A DNA stretch of 64,000 bases from Ensifer canadensis (GCF_017488845.2 NZ_CP083370.1:186001-250000); one strand, 5' to 3'. Positions 1 to 8,396 are shown, counted from the stretch's first letter. Translations and numbers: made by a program. Notes: generated by a model not told the origin, from the sequence alone.

Positions 1-684
1 GCCGGCATGGTCGCTTCGATCGGGTGACTGCGGCGCCAGCCAGCGCTGCAGGTCCATCGGGTCGGCGACCGTCGCCGACAGCCCGATCGTCTGCAGCCTG
101 GGCGCCAGTCTGCGCAGCCGGGCAAGGCCGAGCGACAGCAGGTGCCCGCGCTTCGAGGTGACCAGCGAATGCAATTCGTCGAAGACGACGTAGCGCAAAT
201 CCCGGAAAAAGCGCTCTGCCTCGCCGTTGGCAAGCAGCAGCGCCAATTGCTCCGGCGTCGTCAGCAGGATGTCGGGCGGGTTGAGCTTCTGGCGCTGGCG
301 CTTTCCCTGCGGCGTGTCGCCGGTGCGGTTTTCAACGCGAAGCGGCAGGCCCATTTCGTCGACCGGCTTCATCAGATTGCGCTCGATGTCGACGGCAAGG
401 GCTTTCAACGGCGAGAGGTAGAGCGTGTGAATGCCGGTAAAGGCGGAGCCCGGAGGGATTTTTCCGCGCCGGGTGAGATCGACGAGAGAGGGGAGAAAGC
501 CGGCGAGCGTCTTGCCGGCCCCGGTCGGCGCGATCAGCAGCGTGCATTCGCCGGCCTCCGCCCGCGCCAGAAGTTCCAGCTGGTGGGCGCGCGGCTGCCA
601 GCCCTTCTCGCCGAACCAGCGAAGGAAGGGGGCGGGCAAGGCCAACGCGTCGCCTTGCGGGCGCGGGGAATCGATCCTGTTCAC
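1..684 (-). CDS. Ligase-associated DEXH-box (Lhr-like) DNA helicase, N-terminal part
   Basis: This is the first 228 codons of a superfamily 2 helicase that runs off the left edge of the window. Reading the minus strand from GTG at 684 gives an N-terminal RWF...WQPRAHQLE segment (Q-motif-like region), Walker A APTGAGKT, then TPEQLALLL, Walker B DELH and motif III LSAT. This order and the spacing match the Lhr-type helicases that sit beside an ATP-dependent DNA ligase and a metallo-beta-lactamase exonuclease in many alphaproteobacteria and take part in DNA repair. The partner ligase genes would lie outside the window. The start is uncertain: an in-frame TTG lies four codons upstream and no clear ribosome binding site is visible. 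The family is clear; the exact subfamily is inferred. Confidence 0.85.
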   Translation of the reverse strand, partial: MNRIDSPRPQGDALALPAPFLRWFGEKGWQPRAHQLELLARAEAGECTLLIAPTGAGKTLAGFLPSLVDLTRRGKIPPGSAFTGIHTLYLSPLKALAVDIERNLMKPVDEMGLPLRVENRTGDTPQGKRQRQKLNPPDILLTTPEQLALLLANGEAERFFRDLRYVVFDELHSLVTSKRGHLLSLGLARLRRLAPRLQTIGLSATVADPMDLQRWLAPQSPDRSDHAG

Positions 685-763
685 GGAGAACAAAGGTAGA
701 TCAAATCCGGCAAAAGAGAAGCCCGCGGCCTCGGCGATCCCAGGGCGATTGACTCTTCGGTAA

Positions 764-788
764 ATCGTGGATAAAGAATATCCACGAT
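764..788. promoter_or_regulatory. Perfect palindrome, probable Rrf2 operator
   Basis: Two perfect 10-base arms (ATCGTGGATA and TATCCACGAT) are separated by AAGAA. The palindrome ends 13 bases before the ATG of the Rrf2 regulator and just before its GGAGG ribosome binding site at 791-795. Rrf2 proteins bind such dyads as dimers, so autoregulation and control of the downstream AhpD-like gene is the likely role. Confidence 0.7.
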
Positions 789-801
789 ATGGAGGCGGCG
801 A

Positions 802-1305
802 ATGAAACTCGGGGACGGTGTCGAGCAGGCGATCCACAGCATGACGATGCTGAGCTGTCTTCAGCCCGGCAGCACGCTGTCGGCGGCAGCGCTCGCCGAA
901 TTTCACGGGGTTTCAACCAGCTATCTCCTGAAGCATCTCCAGGCCATGTCCGGGGCAGGGCTGCTCGAAGCGGTTCCCGGCCCGAAGGGTGGCTACCGGC
1001 TCGCCCGCCTGCCGGAAAAGATCAGCCTGCTCGATATCGTGCTTGCGGTCGAAGGGCCGGAGCCGGCGTTTCGTTGCAACGAAATCCGGTTGCGCGGCCC
1101 CCATCCCTATGCCTGCAAGCCGAAGGCGGCGTGCACGATCAACGTCGCGATGCTGAAAGCCGAGCAGGCCTACCGCGCCGAGCTTCGGCGCGTGACCATT
1201 GGTGACATCATCGCCGATCTCAACGCCATAGATGACGGCAGCATCTCGGCGCGGACCAACACATTCCTGGCGGTCAACGAACGCAAGTCGACCGCCGGCG
1301 CCTGA
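802..1305 (+). CDS. Rrf2 family transcriptional regulator
   Basis: The 167-residue protein has an N-terminal winged helix-turn-helix (about 10-70, including the wing motif GPKGGYRLAR) and three cysteines, C92, C105 and C111, in the place where Rrf2 proteins such as IscR and NsrR hold an iron-sulfur cluster. It therefore probably senses redox, NO or iron-sulfur status. A strong GGAGG precedes the start. It lies 32 bases upstream of an AhpD-like peroxidase gene, the usual pairing in which Rrf2 represses a carboxymuconolactone decarboxylase-family gene. A perfect dyad sits in its promoter. The ligand is not known from sequence. Confidence 0.88.
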   Translation: MKLGDGVEQAIHSMTMLSCLQPGSTLSAAALAEFHGVSTSYLLKHLQAMSGAGLLEAVPGPKGGYRLARLPEKISLLDIVLAVEGPEPAFRCNEIRLRGPHPYACKPKAACTINVAMLKAEQAYRAELRRVTIGDIIADLNAIDDGSISARTNTFLAVNERKSTAGA

Positions 1306-1337
1306 AACAACGATCCCAACCACCTGAAGGAGAAGAC

Positions 1338-1802
1338 ATGCATCCGCGTTTGAACTTCGTCAAAGCCGCTCCCGACGCTTACAAGGCTGCGGCAGCCTTC
1401 GACAGCTACATCATCAAGGAATCCGAACTGGAGCCGCGCCTGATCCACCTGATCAAGTTGCGTGCCTCGCAGATCAACGGCTGCGCCTATTGCATCGATA
1501 TGCATGTGAAGGAGGCGCGTCATACCGGCATGAGCGAGCAATGGATCCACCTGATCTGCGCCTGGCGCGAATCGCCGATCTATGATGCCCGCGAACGCGC
1601 GGTGCTCGCCTGGACCGAAGCGCTCACCAACCTTGCCCAGACCGGTGCGCCCGACGCGGACTTCGAGCCGCTGAGAGAGCATTTTGACGAAGCCGAGATC
1701 ACCAAGATCACCATGGCCATCGGCGTCATCAATGTCTGGAATCGCGTCGCCGTCGGCCTGCGTTCGCAGCATCCGGTCGATGCGCCGGCAAAGGCCGCCT
1801 GA
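1338..1802 (+). CDS. AhpD-like carboxymuconolactone decarboxylase family protein
   Basis: The 154-residue protein carries the AhpD core: a C49-A-Y-C52 redox pair followed by H56 within INGCAYCIDMH, the motif that gives thiol-dependent (hydro)peroxidase activity in AhpD. A good ribosome binding site (AAGGAGA) precedes the ATG. It is the second gene after the Rrf2 regulator and is probably co-transcribed with it and controlled by the palindrome at 764-788. Peroxide or organic hydroperoxide detoxification is the likely role; the substrate and electron donor cannot be read from the sequence. Confidence 0.85.
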   Translation: MHPRLNFVKAAPDAYKAAAAFDSYIIKESELEPRLIHLIKLRASQINGCAYCIDMHVKEARHTGMSEQWIHLICAWRESPIYDARERAVLAWTEALTNLAQTGAPDADFEPLREHFDEAEITKITMAIGVINVWNRVAVGLRSQHPVDAPAKAA

Positions 1803-1866
1803 TACCTTCGAGGCGGGCCGAAAGCACAGCCCCGAAGTCTATTCGGGGCTATCGGCAAGTGATGTT

Positions 1867-2502
1867 CTACAGGGCGATGTAACGATCGGCGCGGTGGTTG
1901 ATGGCCACGAACAGGTTCAGGACCACAGCGCCGAGCACCGACCAGGCAACCACTGCGGGGGACGTCACGCCGAAGGCGGCGACCAGCACGACCATGTCGA
2001 TGGCAAGCTGCACCAGCCCGGCGCGAACGCCGAAACGCTCCTGCAGGTAGATGCCGAGAATGCCGACGCCACCGAGGCTCGCGCGGTGGCGATAGAGCGC
2101 CAGCAGGCCATAGCCGAGAAGCAGGCCGCCGATCAGCGCCGCCCAGGCCGGGTGGATATCGCCGATGTGGAACAGGCGCGACTGGATGTCAGTCAGGAAC
2201 GAGGTCACGCCGATGGCGATGAAGGTCTTGACCGTGAAGGCCGGCCCAAGCCTCTTCAGCGAGAGATAGAAGAACGGCAGGTTGAGCAGGAAGAACGCGA
2301 GGCCGAAGTTCACGCCGGTCGCGTAATGCAGCAGGAAGGCGACGCCGGCGGTGCTGCCGGTGAGCAACCCGGCGCTTGCCAGGAAATACAGGCCGAGCGC
2401 GGCGATCAGGCTGCCGGAGAAGATGCCCTGCAGGTCCTCGATCGGCGTGTGCCGGGTCGGGCTGGTGTTCCAAAGACCGAAAACGCTGCTGCTCAGAGCC
2501 AT
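1867..2502 (-). CDS. YitT family membrane protein
   Basis: The 211-residue protein starts at MALSSSVFG rather than at the longer upstream frame. It has five or six hydrophobic segments and the family signature LTGSTAGVAFLLHYATG near residue 50, followed by LASLGGVGIL-type glycine-rich turns (RASLGGVGILGIYLQ). YitT/DUF161 proteins are polytopic inner membrane proteins without a settled function. It is convergent with the AhpD-like gene, whose stop lies about 65 bases away. No C-terminal DUF2179 domain is present, so this is the short form. Confidence 0.8.
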   Translation of the reverse strand: MALSSSVFGLWNTSPTRHTPIEDLQGIFSGSLIAALGLYFLASAGLLTGSTAGVAFLLHYATGVNFGLAFFLLNLPFFYLSLKRLGPAFTVKTFIAIGVTSFLTDIQSRLFHIGDIHPAWAALIGGLLLGYGLLALYRHRASLGGVGILGIYLQERFGVRAGLVQLAIDMVVLVAAFGVTSPAVVAWSVLGAVVLNLFVAINHRADRYIAL

Positions 2503-2609
2503 GGCAAAAACCTCGATTGCGATGCGCCAAGCAATGCTGCAACGCACAAAAACAATCAAGAAAAATATGTCAGCAATGCTGACGTAATTTTGCGAACCAG
2601 CCCTGCGTT

Positions 2610-3548
2610 TTATGCAGGCTTGCGGGCCAAAAACAGGATGCCCGAGATCGGCTGGCCAGCATCCATGCGGATGATCGTGCGCTCGACAGCCACCATTTCC
2701 AAGCCGTGGGATTGGAGAAGCTCGCGGATATAAGCCTCGCTATGGGCGTAGCGCAGCGACGGGCGCAGGACGAAACCATCGTCCGTGCCGGCATCCTCCA
2801 CCGAGAAGGCAAACAGGCCTCCATCGGAAAGCAGCTTGCCGACGATCTCGGCGACGCCATCGAGGCTGCCGAGATACATCAGCACGTCCGCGGCACTGAC
2901 GAGATCGGCGCGGGCTGCCGCGAAATTCCCGAAGACATCAGATTGTTCCGGAGGCAGCGATAGGTCGGCCCGCGCCAGCCGGTCATAGACGGCTTTCGTC
3001 TCTGCCTTCGACAGCATGTTGGCGGAAATGTCGAAGCCTTCGAGAAATGCCGCCCGCTCGCGGATGCGCTCGCCGAAGAGCCCGGTGCCGCAACCGAGGT
3101 CGACGACATGCTCGAAATGCCCGCCGGCCGTTGACGTCTCGATCAGCGCAGCGAGCTTTTCCGGCACGCTGTAATCGAGCTTCTCGACGAGCGCCTGGTC
3201 GAACCGGTCGGCGTAGTCATCGAAAAGCCGCTCGACATAAAGGCTCGGCGGTTGTTCCGGCATCTCGGTCGCGCCGAGCAGCGCCAGCTTCAGCCCCGCG
3301 CCAAAAATGTCTTTCGGATTGAGGCGCAAGGTTTTGCGCAGCGCGTCGATCGCCGCCTCTTTCCGGCCCGATTTTTCCTCATAGTCCGCCAGCCGGAACC
3401 AGCCGGCAGCCCATTCCGGGACACGCTCGAGCGCCTGGGCCATGAGATCGGCCGCGCTCTCGGGCTCGCCGGCCTCGGCAAGCATTTTTGCGTAGTCGGC
3501 GCGGCGATCGGCGATCAGGTCGCCGGAGGAGAGCTGGTTGAGCGTCAT
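2610..3548 (-). CDS. TPR-containing SAM-dependent methyltransferase
   Basis: The 312-residue protein begins at MTLNQLSSG. Residues about 5-90 form tetratricopeptide-like helices (ADYAKMLAEAGE..., then EWAAGWFRLADYEEKSGRKEAAIDALRK split over two repeats). A class I methyltransferase domain follows, with motif I VVDLGCGTGLFGE and an acidic post-I segment GFDISANML. Proteins with this layout occur throughout rhizobia as predicted methyltransferases; the acceptor is unknown. The reading frame stays open upstream through a MITE-like repeat to 3761, but that extension encodes repeat sequence and was excluded. Confidence 0.82.
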   Translation of the reverse strand: MTLNQLSSGDLIADRRADYAKMLAEAGEPESAADLMAQALERVPEWAAGWFRLADYEEKSGRKEAAIDALRKTLRLNPKDIFGAGLKLALLGATEMPEQPPSLYVERLFDDYADRFDQALVEKLDYSVPEKLAALIETSTAGGHFEHVVDLGCGTGLFGERIRERAAFLEGFDISANMLSKAETKAVYDRLARADLSLPPEQSDVFGNFAAARADLVSAADVLMYLGSLDGVAEIVGKLLSDGGLFAFSVEDAGTDDGFVLRPSLRYAHSEAYIRELLQSHGLEMVAVERTIIRMDAGQPISGILFLARKPA

Positions 3549-3629
3549 CAATGTGAGATGTTGGTTGCGATCAGCGCTTCTGACGCCGGACCGGGCAAAA
3601 CACAAGCGGAATCTGAAAACCGGGCATAA

Positions 3630-3897
3630 TACCAACCTGCGCTGATATTGACCTATTGCGTGGGACCGTCTGCGGTCATCCGGCGAGGAGCATACCGCAA
3701 GAGCGATGCCTTGGCATCGGTCGAGGATTGCGACGCTGCCGCTGGCCGACAGAAGGCCCACCCGAAGGGCCGGGCGCTTTTGGCCTCCGGATAGCGTCGA
3801 TAATCCTCACCGGACCACTTGGTCCGGTTCCGGTTTTCTCCTTGCCGGAAACCAAAATCGCTCCGGCGCAATAGGTCAATATCAGCGCAGGTTGGTA
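3630..3897. repeat. MITE-like element, copy 1
   Basis: A 268-base element begins TACCAACCTGCGCTGATATT and ends with its reverse complement. The terminal inverted repeats match over about 31 bases. TAA lies immediately outside both ends (3627-3629 and 3898-3900), as expected for a 3-base target duplication. A second copy at 56105-56371 is largely identical over its whole length. It has no transposase gene, so it would be moved in trans. It fills most of the space between the methyltransferase start and the DUF6460-like gene. Confidence 0.85.
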
Positions 3898-3972
3898 TAA
3901 GCCCGCCTTTTCCGGTGACTTGCGAGGGTGCGAATGGCAGCTTATGTGAAGGGAAACAGGAGTATTTCGCCG

Positions 3973-4239
3973 ATGTCGGACGGAGTGAACAAATTCTTGG
4001 GGGATTCGCCGCTGCGCGTCCTCGTCAAGCTCGTCGTGGTGTCGATCCTGGTCGGGTTCGTCATGACCGTTTTCGGCTGGTATCCCGCCGACATCTATTT
4101 CGGCATCCGCAACTTCCTGCTCGACCTCTGGCACACGGGCTTCTCCGCCCTTGGCCGGATCGGCGACTATCTGCTGCTGGGCGCTGCGATCGTCATTCCC
4201 GCCTTCGTCATCCTGCGTGTCATGAGCTACCGGCGTTGA
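3973..4239 (+). CDS. Small membrane protein, DUF6460-like
   Basis: The 88-residue protein begins MSDGVNKFLG, chosen because AGGAG lies 11 bases upstream; the frame stays open to 3928. Two hydrophobic segments are visible, about residues 15-40 (LVVVSILVGFVMTVFGWYP) and 62-84. The shape, including a C-terminal ILRVMSYRR, fits the small integral membrane proteins assigned to DUF6460 in rhizobia, whose function is unknown. The next gene starts 2 bases after its stop, so the two are probably co-transcribed. Confidence 0.7.
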   Translation: MSDGVNKFLGDSPLRVLVKLVVVSILVGFVMTVFGWYPADIYFGIRNFLLDLWHTGFSALGRIGDYLLLGAAIVIPAFVILRVMSYRR

Positions 4240-4241
4240 GC

Positions 4242-4745
4242 ATGAAGGATCAGCTTTTCCTCATCGAGCGCCGCGGCTTTCTGCGCGCCGGTGCCGTGCT
4301 TTCGCTTGGCGCTCTCGCCGGCTGCACCACATCCAACGTGCTGTCGCCGGCAACTGGCACCGGCAGCGACCAGACCGCGGCGAGCCTCGGCTATGTCAAC
4401 GTCCTGCGCAAGAACAAGGGCCTGTCGCCGCTGGTGGCGGACAAGGCGGCTTCCGCTGCGGCCATGAGCCAGGCGGCGAGAATGGCCAAGGTCGGCAAGA
4501 TGCAGCACCTGATCGGCTGGAACGACAGTTTCTACGACAGGATGAAGAGCCAGGGCGTGGTCCTTCCGGCTGCCGAGAACATCGCTGTCGGCCAGGACGA
4601 CGCCGAACGCGCCTATGACGCCTGGTACAAATCGCCGAAGCATCTGGAAAACATGCTTGGCAACTATCGTGGTCTCGGCGTGGCCGTGGCGCAAAACGCC
4701 GCTTCGGGCAACCGGCCCTATTGGGCCATGGTGCTGGCGGGCTGA
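4242..4745 (+). CDS. CAP/SCP-domain lipoprotein
   Basis: The 167-residue protein has an N-terminal export signal with twin arginines (RRGFLRAG) and a lipobox LAGC, so it is probably exported, perhaps by Tat, and lipidated at the cysteine near residue 28. The rest is a CAP (SCP/PR-1-like) domain: VNVLRKNKGLSPL near its start, a histidine in KMQHLIGW, AENIAVG and W-Y-KSPKHLENML. CAP proteins are secreted and in bacteria are poorly understood. The gene follows the DUF6460-like gene with a 2-base gap. A longer upstream frame through the MITE was rejected because the signal sequence fixes the start. Confidence 0.82.
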   Translation: MKDQLFLIERRGFLRAGAVLSLGALAGCTTSNVLSPATGTGSDQTAASLGYVNVLRKNKGLSPLVADKAASAAAMSQAARMAKVGKMQHLIGWNDSFYDRMKSQGVVLPAAENIAVGQDDAERAYDAWYKSPKHLENMLGNYRGLGVAVAQNAASGNRPYWAMVLAG

Positions 4746-4778
4746 TCGCTCGTTTCTCTGTCACCGCGTTCGAGGCCG

Positions 4779-4978
4779 CCCCTCATCCCCCGGACCTTCT
4801 CCCCGCGGGCGGGGAGAAGGGACGACGCTCTACCGTTTTGCCTTCCATCGGGACGTTGCGTTTTCCCGCGGGCTTGCCGGCAGCTCCAATCTTGCCTGCA
4901 AACCTACGAGGCATTCGACATCTGTCGCCCGTGTGCGTCCTCTCTCCCCGCAAGCGGAGAGAGAGTTAGGGTGAGGGG
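4779..4978. repeat. RIME-like rhizobial intergenic palindromic element
   Basis: The outer ends CCCCTCATCCCC and a matching GGGTGAGGGG form an imperfect inverted repeat about 200 bases apart. Each half holds its own hairpin (CTTCTCCCCGCGGGCGGGGAGAAG at 4795-4818 and TCTCTCCCCGCAAGCGGAGAGA near 4940-4962). This is the layout of the RIME intergenic mosaic elements of Rhizobium. It occupies most of the 342-base gap between the CAP lipoprotein and the MATE gene; nothing else is evident there. Confidence 0.7.
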
Positions 4979-5087
4979 CCATCGTGGCGCTGAGGTATCG
5001 ACTGCTGTCACCAACCGCAGTCTCTTGCGCCCGCCTATGATCTTTCCCTAAAACGGTCGTCACGCACTCATTCCCCTGGACCGTTCG

Positions 5088-6446
5088 ATGACCGCCATTT
5101 CTCCCGCCGCGCAGACCGAAACCGCCGGCCCCTTTGAGGTCACCCACCGGCTGATCCTGGCGATTGCGCTGCCGATGACGCTGGGCTTTCTGACCACGCC
5201 GTTGCTCGGCCTCGTCGATACCGCGGTGGTCGGCCGCATGGGCCAGGCGACGCTGCTGGCCGGACTTGCTGTCGGGGCGATAATCTTCGACCTGATCTTC
5301 ACCACCTTCAATTTCCTGCGCGCCGCCACGACGGGCCTTGTCGCGCAGGCCTATGGTCGGGGTGACCGGCGCGAACAGCAGGCCGTGTTCTGGCGCTCGC
5401 TGGTGATCGCGCTTGCGGCCGGTGTTACGGTTGTCGCCCTGTCGCCGCTTTTGCTCGCCGGTGGTCTCTGGCTGATGGACCCACCGGCAGAAGTGGAAGC
5501 TGTTACGCGCACCTATTTCCTCTGTCGCATCCTCTCGTCCCCGGCGGCACTTGCCAATTATGCTATCCTCGGCTTTGTGCTCGGGCGCGGCCAGGGCACG
5601 ACCGGGCTGTTGCTGCAGGCTTTGATCAACGGGGTCAACATTGTGCTGTCGATCCTACTCGGATTGATCCTGGGCTGGGGTGTCGCCGGTGTCGCGATCG
5701 CAACCGTGACCGGCGAGGTCATCGGCGCTCTGGTCGGCTTTGCCATCGTCTATGGCCGCTTCGACAGGACGGACGCGCCGAGCTGGGCGATGATCTTCGA
5801 CCGCGAACGGCTCCGGCCGCTGTTCGGGCTCAACCGCGACATCATGATCCGGTCCTTCGTTCTCGTCGCGGCCTTCGCGCTGATAACGCGGATCGGCACA
5901 GCTTTCGGCCCGGTGACGCTGGCGGCGAACGCGGTGCTGATGACCATTTTTCTCGTTGCCGGCTATTATCTCGACGGGCTTGCCAATGCGGCCGAGCAAC
6001 TGATCGGCCGTTCGATCGGTGCCCATTACCGTCCGGCTTTCGATCGGGCACTGAAGCTGACGATGGCATGGTCGCTCGGTCTCGCCGCCTTGACGACGAT
6101 GGCGCTCCTGCTTTTCGGCCGCGGGATGGTCGATCTCTTGACCACGGCGCAAGACGTTCGCATGGTCGCTTACGAATATCTGCCCTGGGCGGCCCTGACG
6201 GCGATGACCGGCGCGCTCGCCTTCCTGATGGATGGGGTCTTCATCGGCGCTACCTGGTCGCGCGACATGCGCAACATGATGCTGGCAGCCCTGGTCGGAT
6301 ACATAGCCGCCCTGGGGATCCTTGTCCCCGCCTTCGGCAATCACGGCCTATGGGCGGGGCTCAACCTGTTCCTGCTGATGCGTGGCCTGTTCCTGCTCGC
6401 CAGAATTCCGGCAAAGGCCGGTCAGACCTTTCGTTCGGTCCAGTAG
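5088..6446 (+). CDS. MATE family multidrug efflux transporter (DinF/NorM type)
   Basis: The 452-residue inner membrane protein has about twelve hydrophobic segments. The start of the first MatE repeat reads LALPMTLGFLTTPLLGLVDTAVVGRMG, and the second repeat begins near residue 240 (FGLNRDIMIRSFVL). TAVVGRMG and QAYGRGDRRE are typical of the DinF branch. It would exchange a cation (Na+ or H+) for toxic organic cations; the substrate is unknown. Its 3' end overlaps the 3' end of convergent pyrD by 25 bases. Confidence 0.88.
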   Translation: MTAISPAAQTETAGPFEVTHRLILAIALPMTLGFLTTPLLGLVDTAVVGRMGQATLLAGLAVGAIIFDLIFTTFNFLRAATTGLVAQAYGRGDRREQQAVFWRSLVIALAAGVTVVALSPLLLAGGLWLMDPPAEVEAVTRTYFLCRILSSPAALANYAILGFVLGRGQGTTGLLLQALINGVNIVLSILLGLILGWGVAGVAIATVTGEVIGALVGFAIVYGRFDRTDAPSWAMIFDRERLRPLFGLNRDIMIRSFVLVAAFALITRIGTAFGPVTLAANAVLMTIFLVAGYYLDGLANAAEQLIGRSIGAHYRPAFDRALKLTMAWSLGLAALTTMALLLFGRGMVDLLTTAQDVRMVAYEYLPWAALTAMTGALAFLMDGVFIGATWSRDMRNMMLAALVGYIAALGILVPAFGNHGLWAGLNLFLLMRGLFLLARIPAKAGQTFRSVQ

Positions 6447-7510
6447 TCGAGGCGGCTGTCACGAAGGTCGCGGATCGATGTCAGGCCCTGGCGATCGCAG
6501 AGCTCGGAAAGCCCGCGCACGATCCGGCCGGGCAGCGCCGGACCTTCATAGACCATGCAGGAATAGAGCTGGACCAGGTCGGCGCCGGCGCGGATCTTCT
6601 CTGCAGCCGTTTCGGCCGAACTGACGCCGCCGACACCGATGATCGGCAGGGCCGGGCCGACGCGCTTGCGCATCCGGGCAAGAACGGCCGTCGATTTCTC
6701 GAACAGCGGCTTGCCGGAAAGGCCGCCGGCTTCCTTCGCCTGGGCCTGGTCTTTGAGGCCATCGCGCGAAAGCGTCGTGTTCGAGACGATCAGCCCGTCG
6801 AGATCTTGGGCGAGCACTTCGGCCGCGATGTCATCCAGGCCTTCCTCGGTCAGATCGGGAGCGATCTTGAGGAAGACCGGCACGCGCCTGTTGCTGCGCG
6901 AGGCTTCCTCGTCGCGCGCAGCAAGCACGGCCGAAAGCAGCGTCGCCAAACTTTCGCGCGCCTGCAGGTCGCGAAGACCGGGCGTGTTCGGCGAGGAGAT
7001 GTTGGCGGTGAAATATCTGGCGACGGAGTAGAAGGTGTGGATGCCGCTGACATAGTCGCCGATGCGATCGGCACTGTCCTTGTTGGCGCCGATATTGACG
7101 CCGATCAGCGCGTCGCGCGAGCAGGCCTTGAGGCGGGCCAGGGCTGCGCCGTGGCCCTCATTGTTGAAGCCGAGGCGATTGATCACCGCTTCGTCTTCCA
7201 CCAGGCGGAAGATGCGCGGCTTGTCGTTGCCCGATTGCGGACGCGGCGTCACCGTTCCGATTTCGGTAAAGCCGAAGCCGATCTTCAAAAGCGCTTCCGG
7301 CACCTCGGCATTCTTGTCGTATCCAGCTGCCATGCCGAGCGGATTGGGGAAGGCAATACCGGCAACGGTCTGGGCAAGCCGCTTGTCCTGTCTGGACGGA
7401 CAGCTCGGCACGAGGCCGGTCTTCAGTGCCTTGATCGACAGTCCGTGGGCTGCCTCCGGATCGAAGAGGAAAAGGCCGCGGCGGGCAAGATTGGCAAAGG
7501 GATTGGTCAT
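6422..7510 (-). CDS. pyrD: Dihydroorotate dehydrogenase (quinone), class 2
   Basis: The 362-residue enzyme oxidises dihydroorotate to orotate in pyrimidine synthesis and passes electrons to membrane quinone. The N-terminal helix region (residues 1-40, LARRGLFLFDPEAAHG) is the membrane-associated part of class 2 enzymes. FMN and substrate motifs are clear: MAAGYDKNAE, NRLGFNNEG, NISSPNTPGLRDLQ (with the class 2 catalytic serine), KIAPDL, and IIGVGGVSS near the C-terminus. The start MTNPFANL overlaps the stop of the upstream DUF952 gene as ATGA (7507-7510), so the two are translationally coupled. Confidence 0.96.
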   Translation of the reverse strand: MTNPFANLARRGLFLFDPEAAHGLSIKALKTGLVPSCPSRQDKRLAQTVAGIAFPNPLGMAAGYDKNAEVPEALLKIGFGFTEIGTVTPRPQSGNDKPRIFRLVEDEAVINRLGFNNEGHGAALARLKACSRDALIGVNIGANKDSADRIGDYVSGIHTFYSVARYFTANISSPNTPGLRDLQARESLATLLSAVLAARDEEASRSNRRVPVFLKIAPDLTEEGLDDIAAEVLAQDLDGLIVSNTTLSRDGLKDQAQAKEAGGLSGKPLFEKSTAVLARMRKRVGPALPIIGVGGVSSAETAAEKIRAGADLVQLYSCMVYEGPALPGRIVRGLSELCDRQGLTSIRDLRDSRLDYWTERKV

Positions 7511-7854
7511 GCCTCGAGTTCCGGGAAGACGTGAAGGCCATCGGCGCCGAGCGGCAGCGGCTTTTCCCACAGGACGGCCGAAAGGAACAGCGGTGCGTAG
7601 AGATGCGGGAAAAGGGCACCGCCGCGTGACGGCTCATAGACCAGCTCTTCGCCGAGCGCATCGCCATCGATCGCCACCAGCAGCAGGCCTTCCTGCCCTT
7701 CGAAGTGGCGGGCGGCGGTTTCGATCGCCTGCTCGCCGGTCGAAAAGTGGATGAAGCCGTCCGCGAGGTCGATGGGCGCGCCATCAAAACGGCCGGTGCG
7801 TTTGGCTTCCTGCCATAGTGCGGCCGGAACGATCTTGTATATGATTGAGCTCAT
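7507..7854 (-). CDS. DUF952 family protein
   Basis: The 115-residue protein starts at MSSIIYKIV. The family pattern is visible: IYKI at the start, ADGFIHFST near residue 40, a central LLLVAID, LVYEPSRGG-LFPHLYAPL and a short basic-free tail. DUF952 proteins resemble glutathione-S-transferase-associated small proteins of unknown function. It is coupled to pyrD by an ATGA overlap, an arrangement common in rhizobia, but no pyrimidine role is known. Confidence 0.85.
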   Translation of the reverse strand: MSSIIYKIVPAALWQEAKRTGRFDGAPIDLADGFIHFSTGEQAIETAARHFEGQEGLLLVAIDGDALGEELVYEPSRGGALFPHLYAPLFLSAVLWEKPLPLGADGLHVFPELEA

Positions 7855-7976
7855 GATGCCCGCTTGTCCGTCGTGATATCCTGTCGTGGCCTTGCCGCAA
7901 ATATCGGCGATTGTCCATTGCTGAAGATCTTTCACCGGCGGATTTCCGCCCGTATGTCCGCAACGGAGAGGAAATC

Positions 7977-8396
7977 ATGAGAAGAGCAATTGCAGTCATG
8001 CTTATAGGCGGCAGCCTCGGCCTTGCCGCAGGCGCACGCGCCCAGGAACCGGCGCCCGGTCGCTACGCCATGCAGAAGTCGGACACCGGCATTGCCCGGC
8101 TCGACACCCAGACCGGCGAGGTCTCGCTCTGCCAGGAGAAAGACGGTCAGCTCGTTTGCCGCATGGCTGCCGATGAGCGCACGGCTTTCGAATTGGAGAT
8201 CGATCTCCTTACCAAGCGGGTGGAAGCGTTGGAAAAGGCCGCTAAATCCGGTGGGGCCGTCGCAAAACCGGACCTTCCGACCGACGAAGAGATTGACCGG
8301 ACAATGGGCATCATGGAAAGAATGATGCGCAAGTTCATGGATATCGTGAAGGATCTTGAAGGCAGCAGCGACGGAACGTCGCCGCAGAAGACCTGA
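7977..8396 (+). CDS. Secreted hypothetical protein
   Basis: The 139-residue protein has a clear Sec signal peptide (MRRAIAVMLIGGSLGLAAG, probable cleavage after ARA near residue 22). The mature part has a short domain with two cysteines (VSLCQEKDGQLVCRM), followed by a helical coiled-coil-like segment (ELEIDLLTKRVEALEKAA) and a helical C-terminus. The start is set by GAGAGGA just upstream. I do not recognise the family beyond small periplasmic proteins common in rhizobia. It precedes the response regulator by 75 bases. Confidence 0.75.
   Translation: MRRAIAVMLIGGSLGLAAGARAQEPAPGRYAMQKSDTGIARLDTQTGEVSLCQEKDGQLVCRMAADERTAFELEIDLLTKRVEALEKAAKSGGAVAKPDLPTDEEIDRTMGIMERMMRKFMDIVKDLEGSSDGTSPQKT

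Noticed and set aside
1684..2733. 349-residue plus-strand frame between the AhpD-like and YitT genes
   Set aside because: Mostly antisense to YitT; no motifs and no ribosome site.
3819..4241. N-terminal extension of the CAP protein through the MITE
   Set aside because: The lipoprotein signal begins at 4242; the extension is repeat sequence and overlaps the DUF6460-like gene out of phase.
6068..7534. 488-residue plus-strand frame opposite pyrD
   Set aside because: It is antisense to pyrD, whose catalytic motifs are intact; the translation has no recognisable domain and is arginine/glycine-rich, as expected of a shadow in GC-rich DNA.
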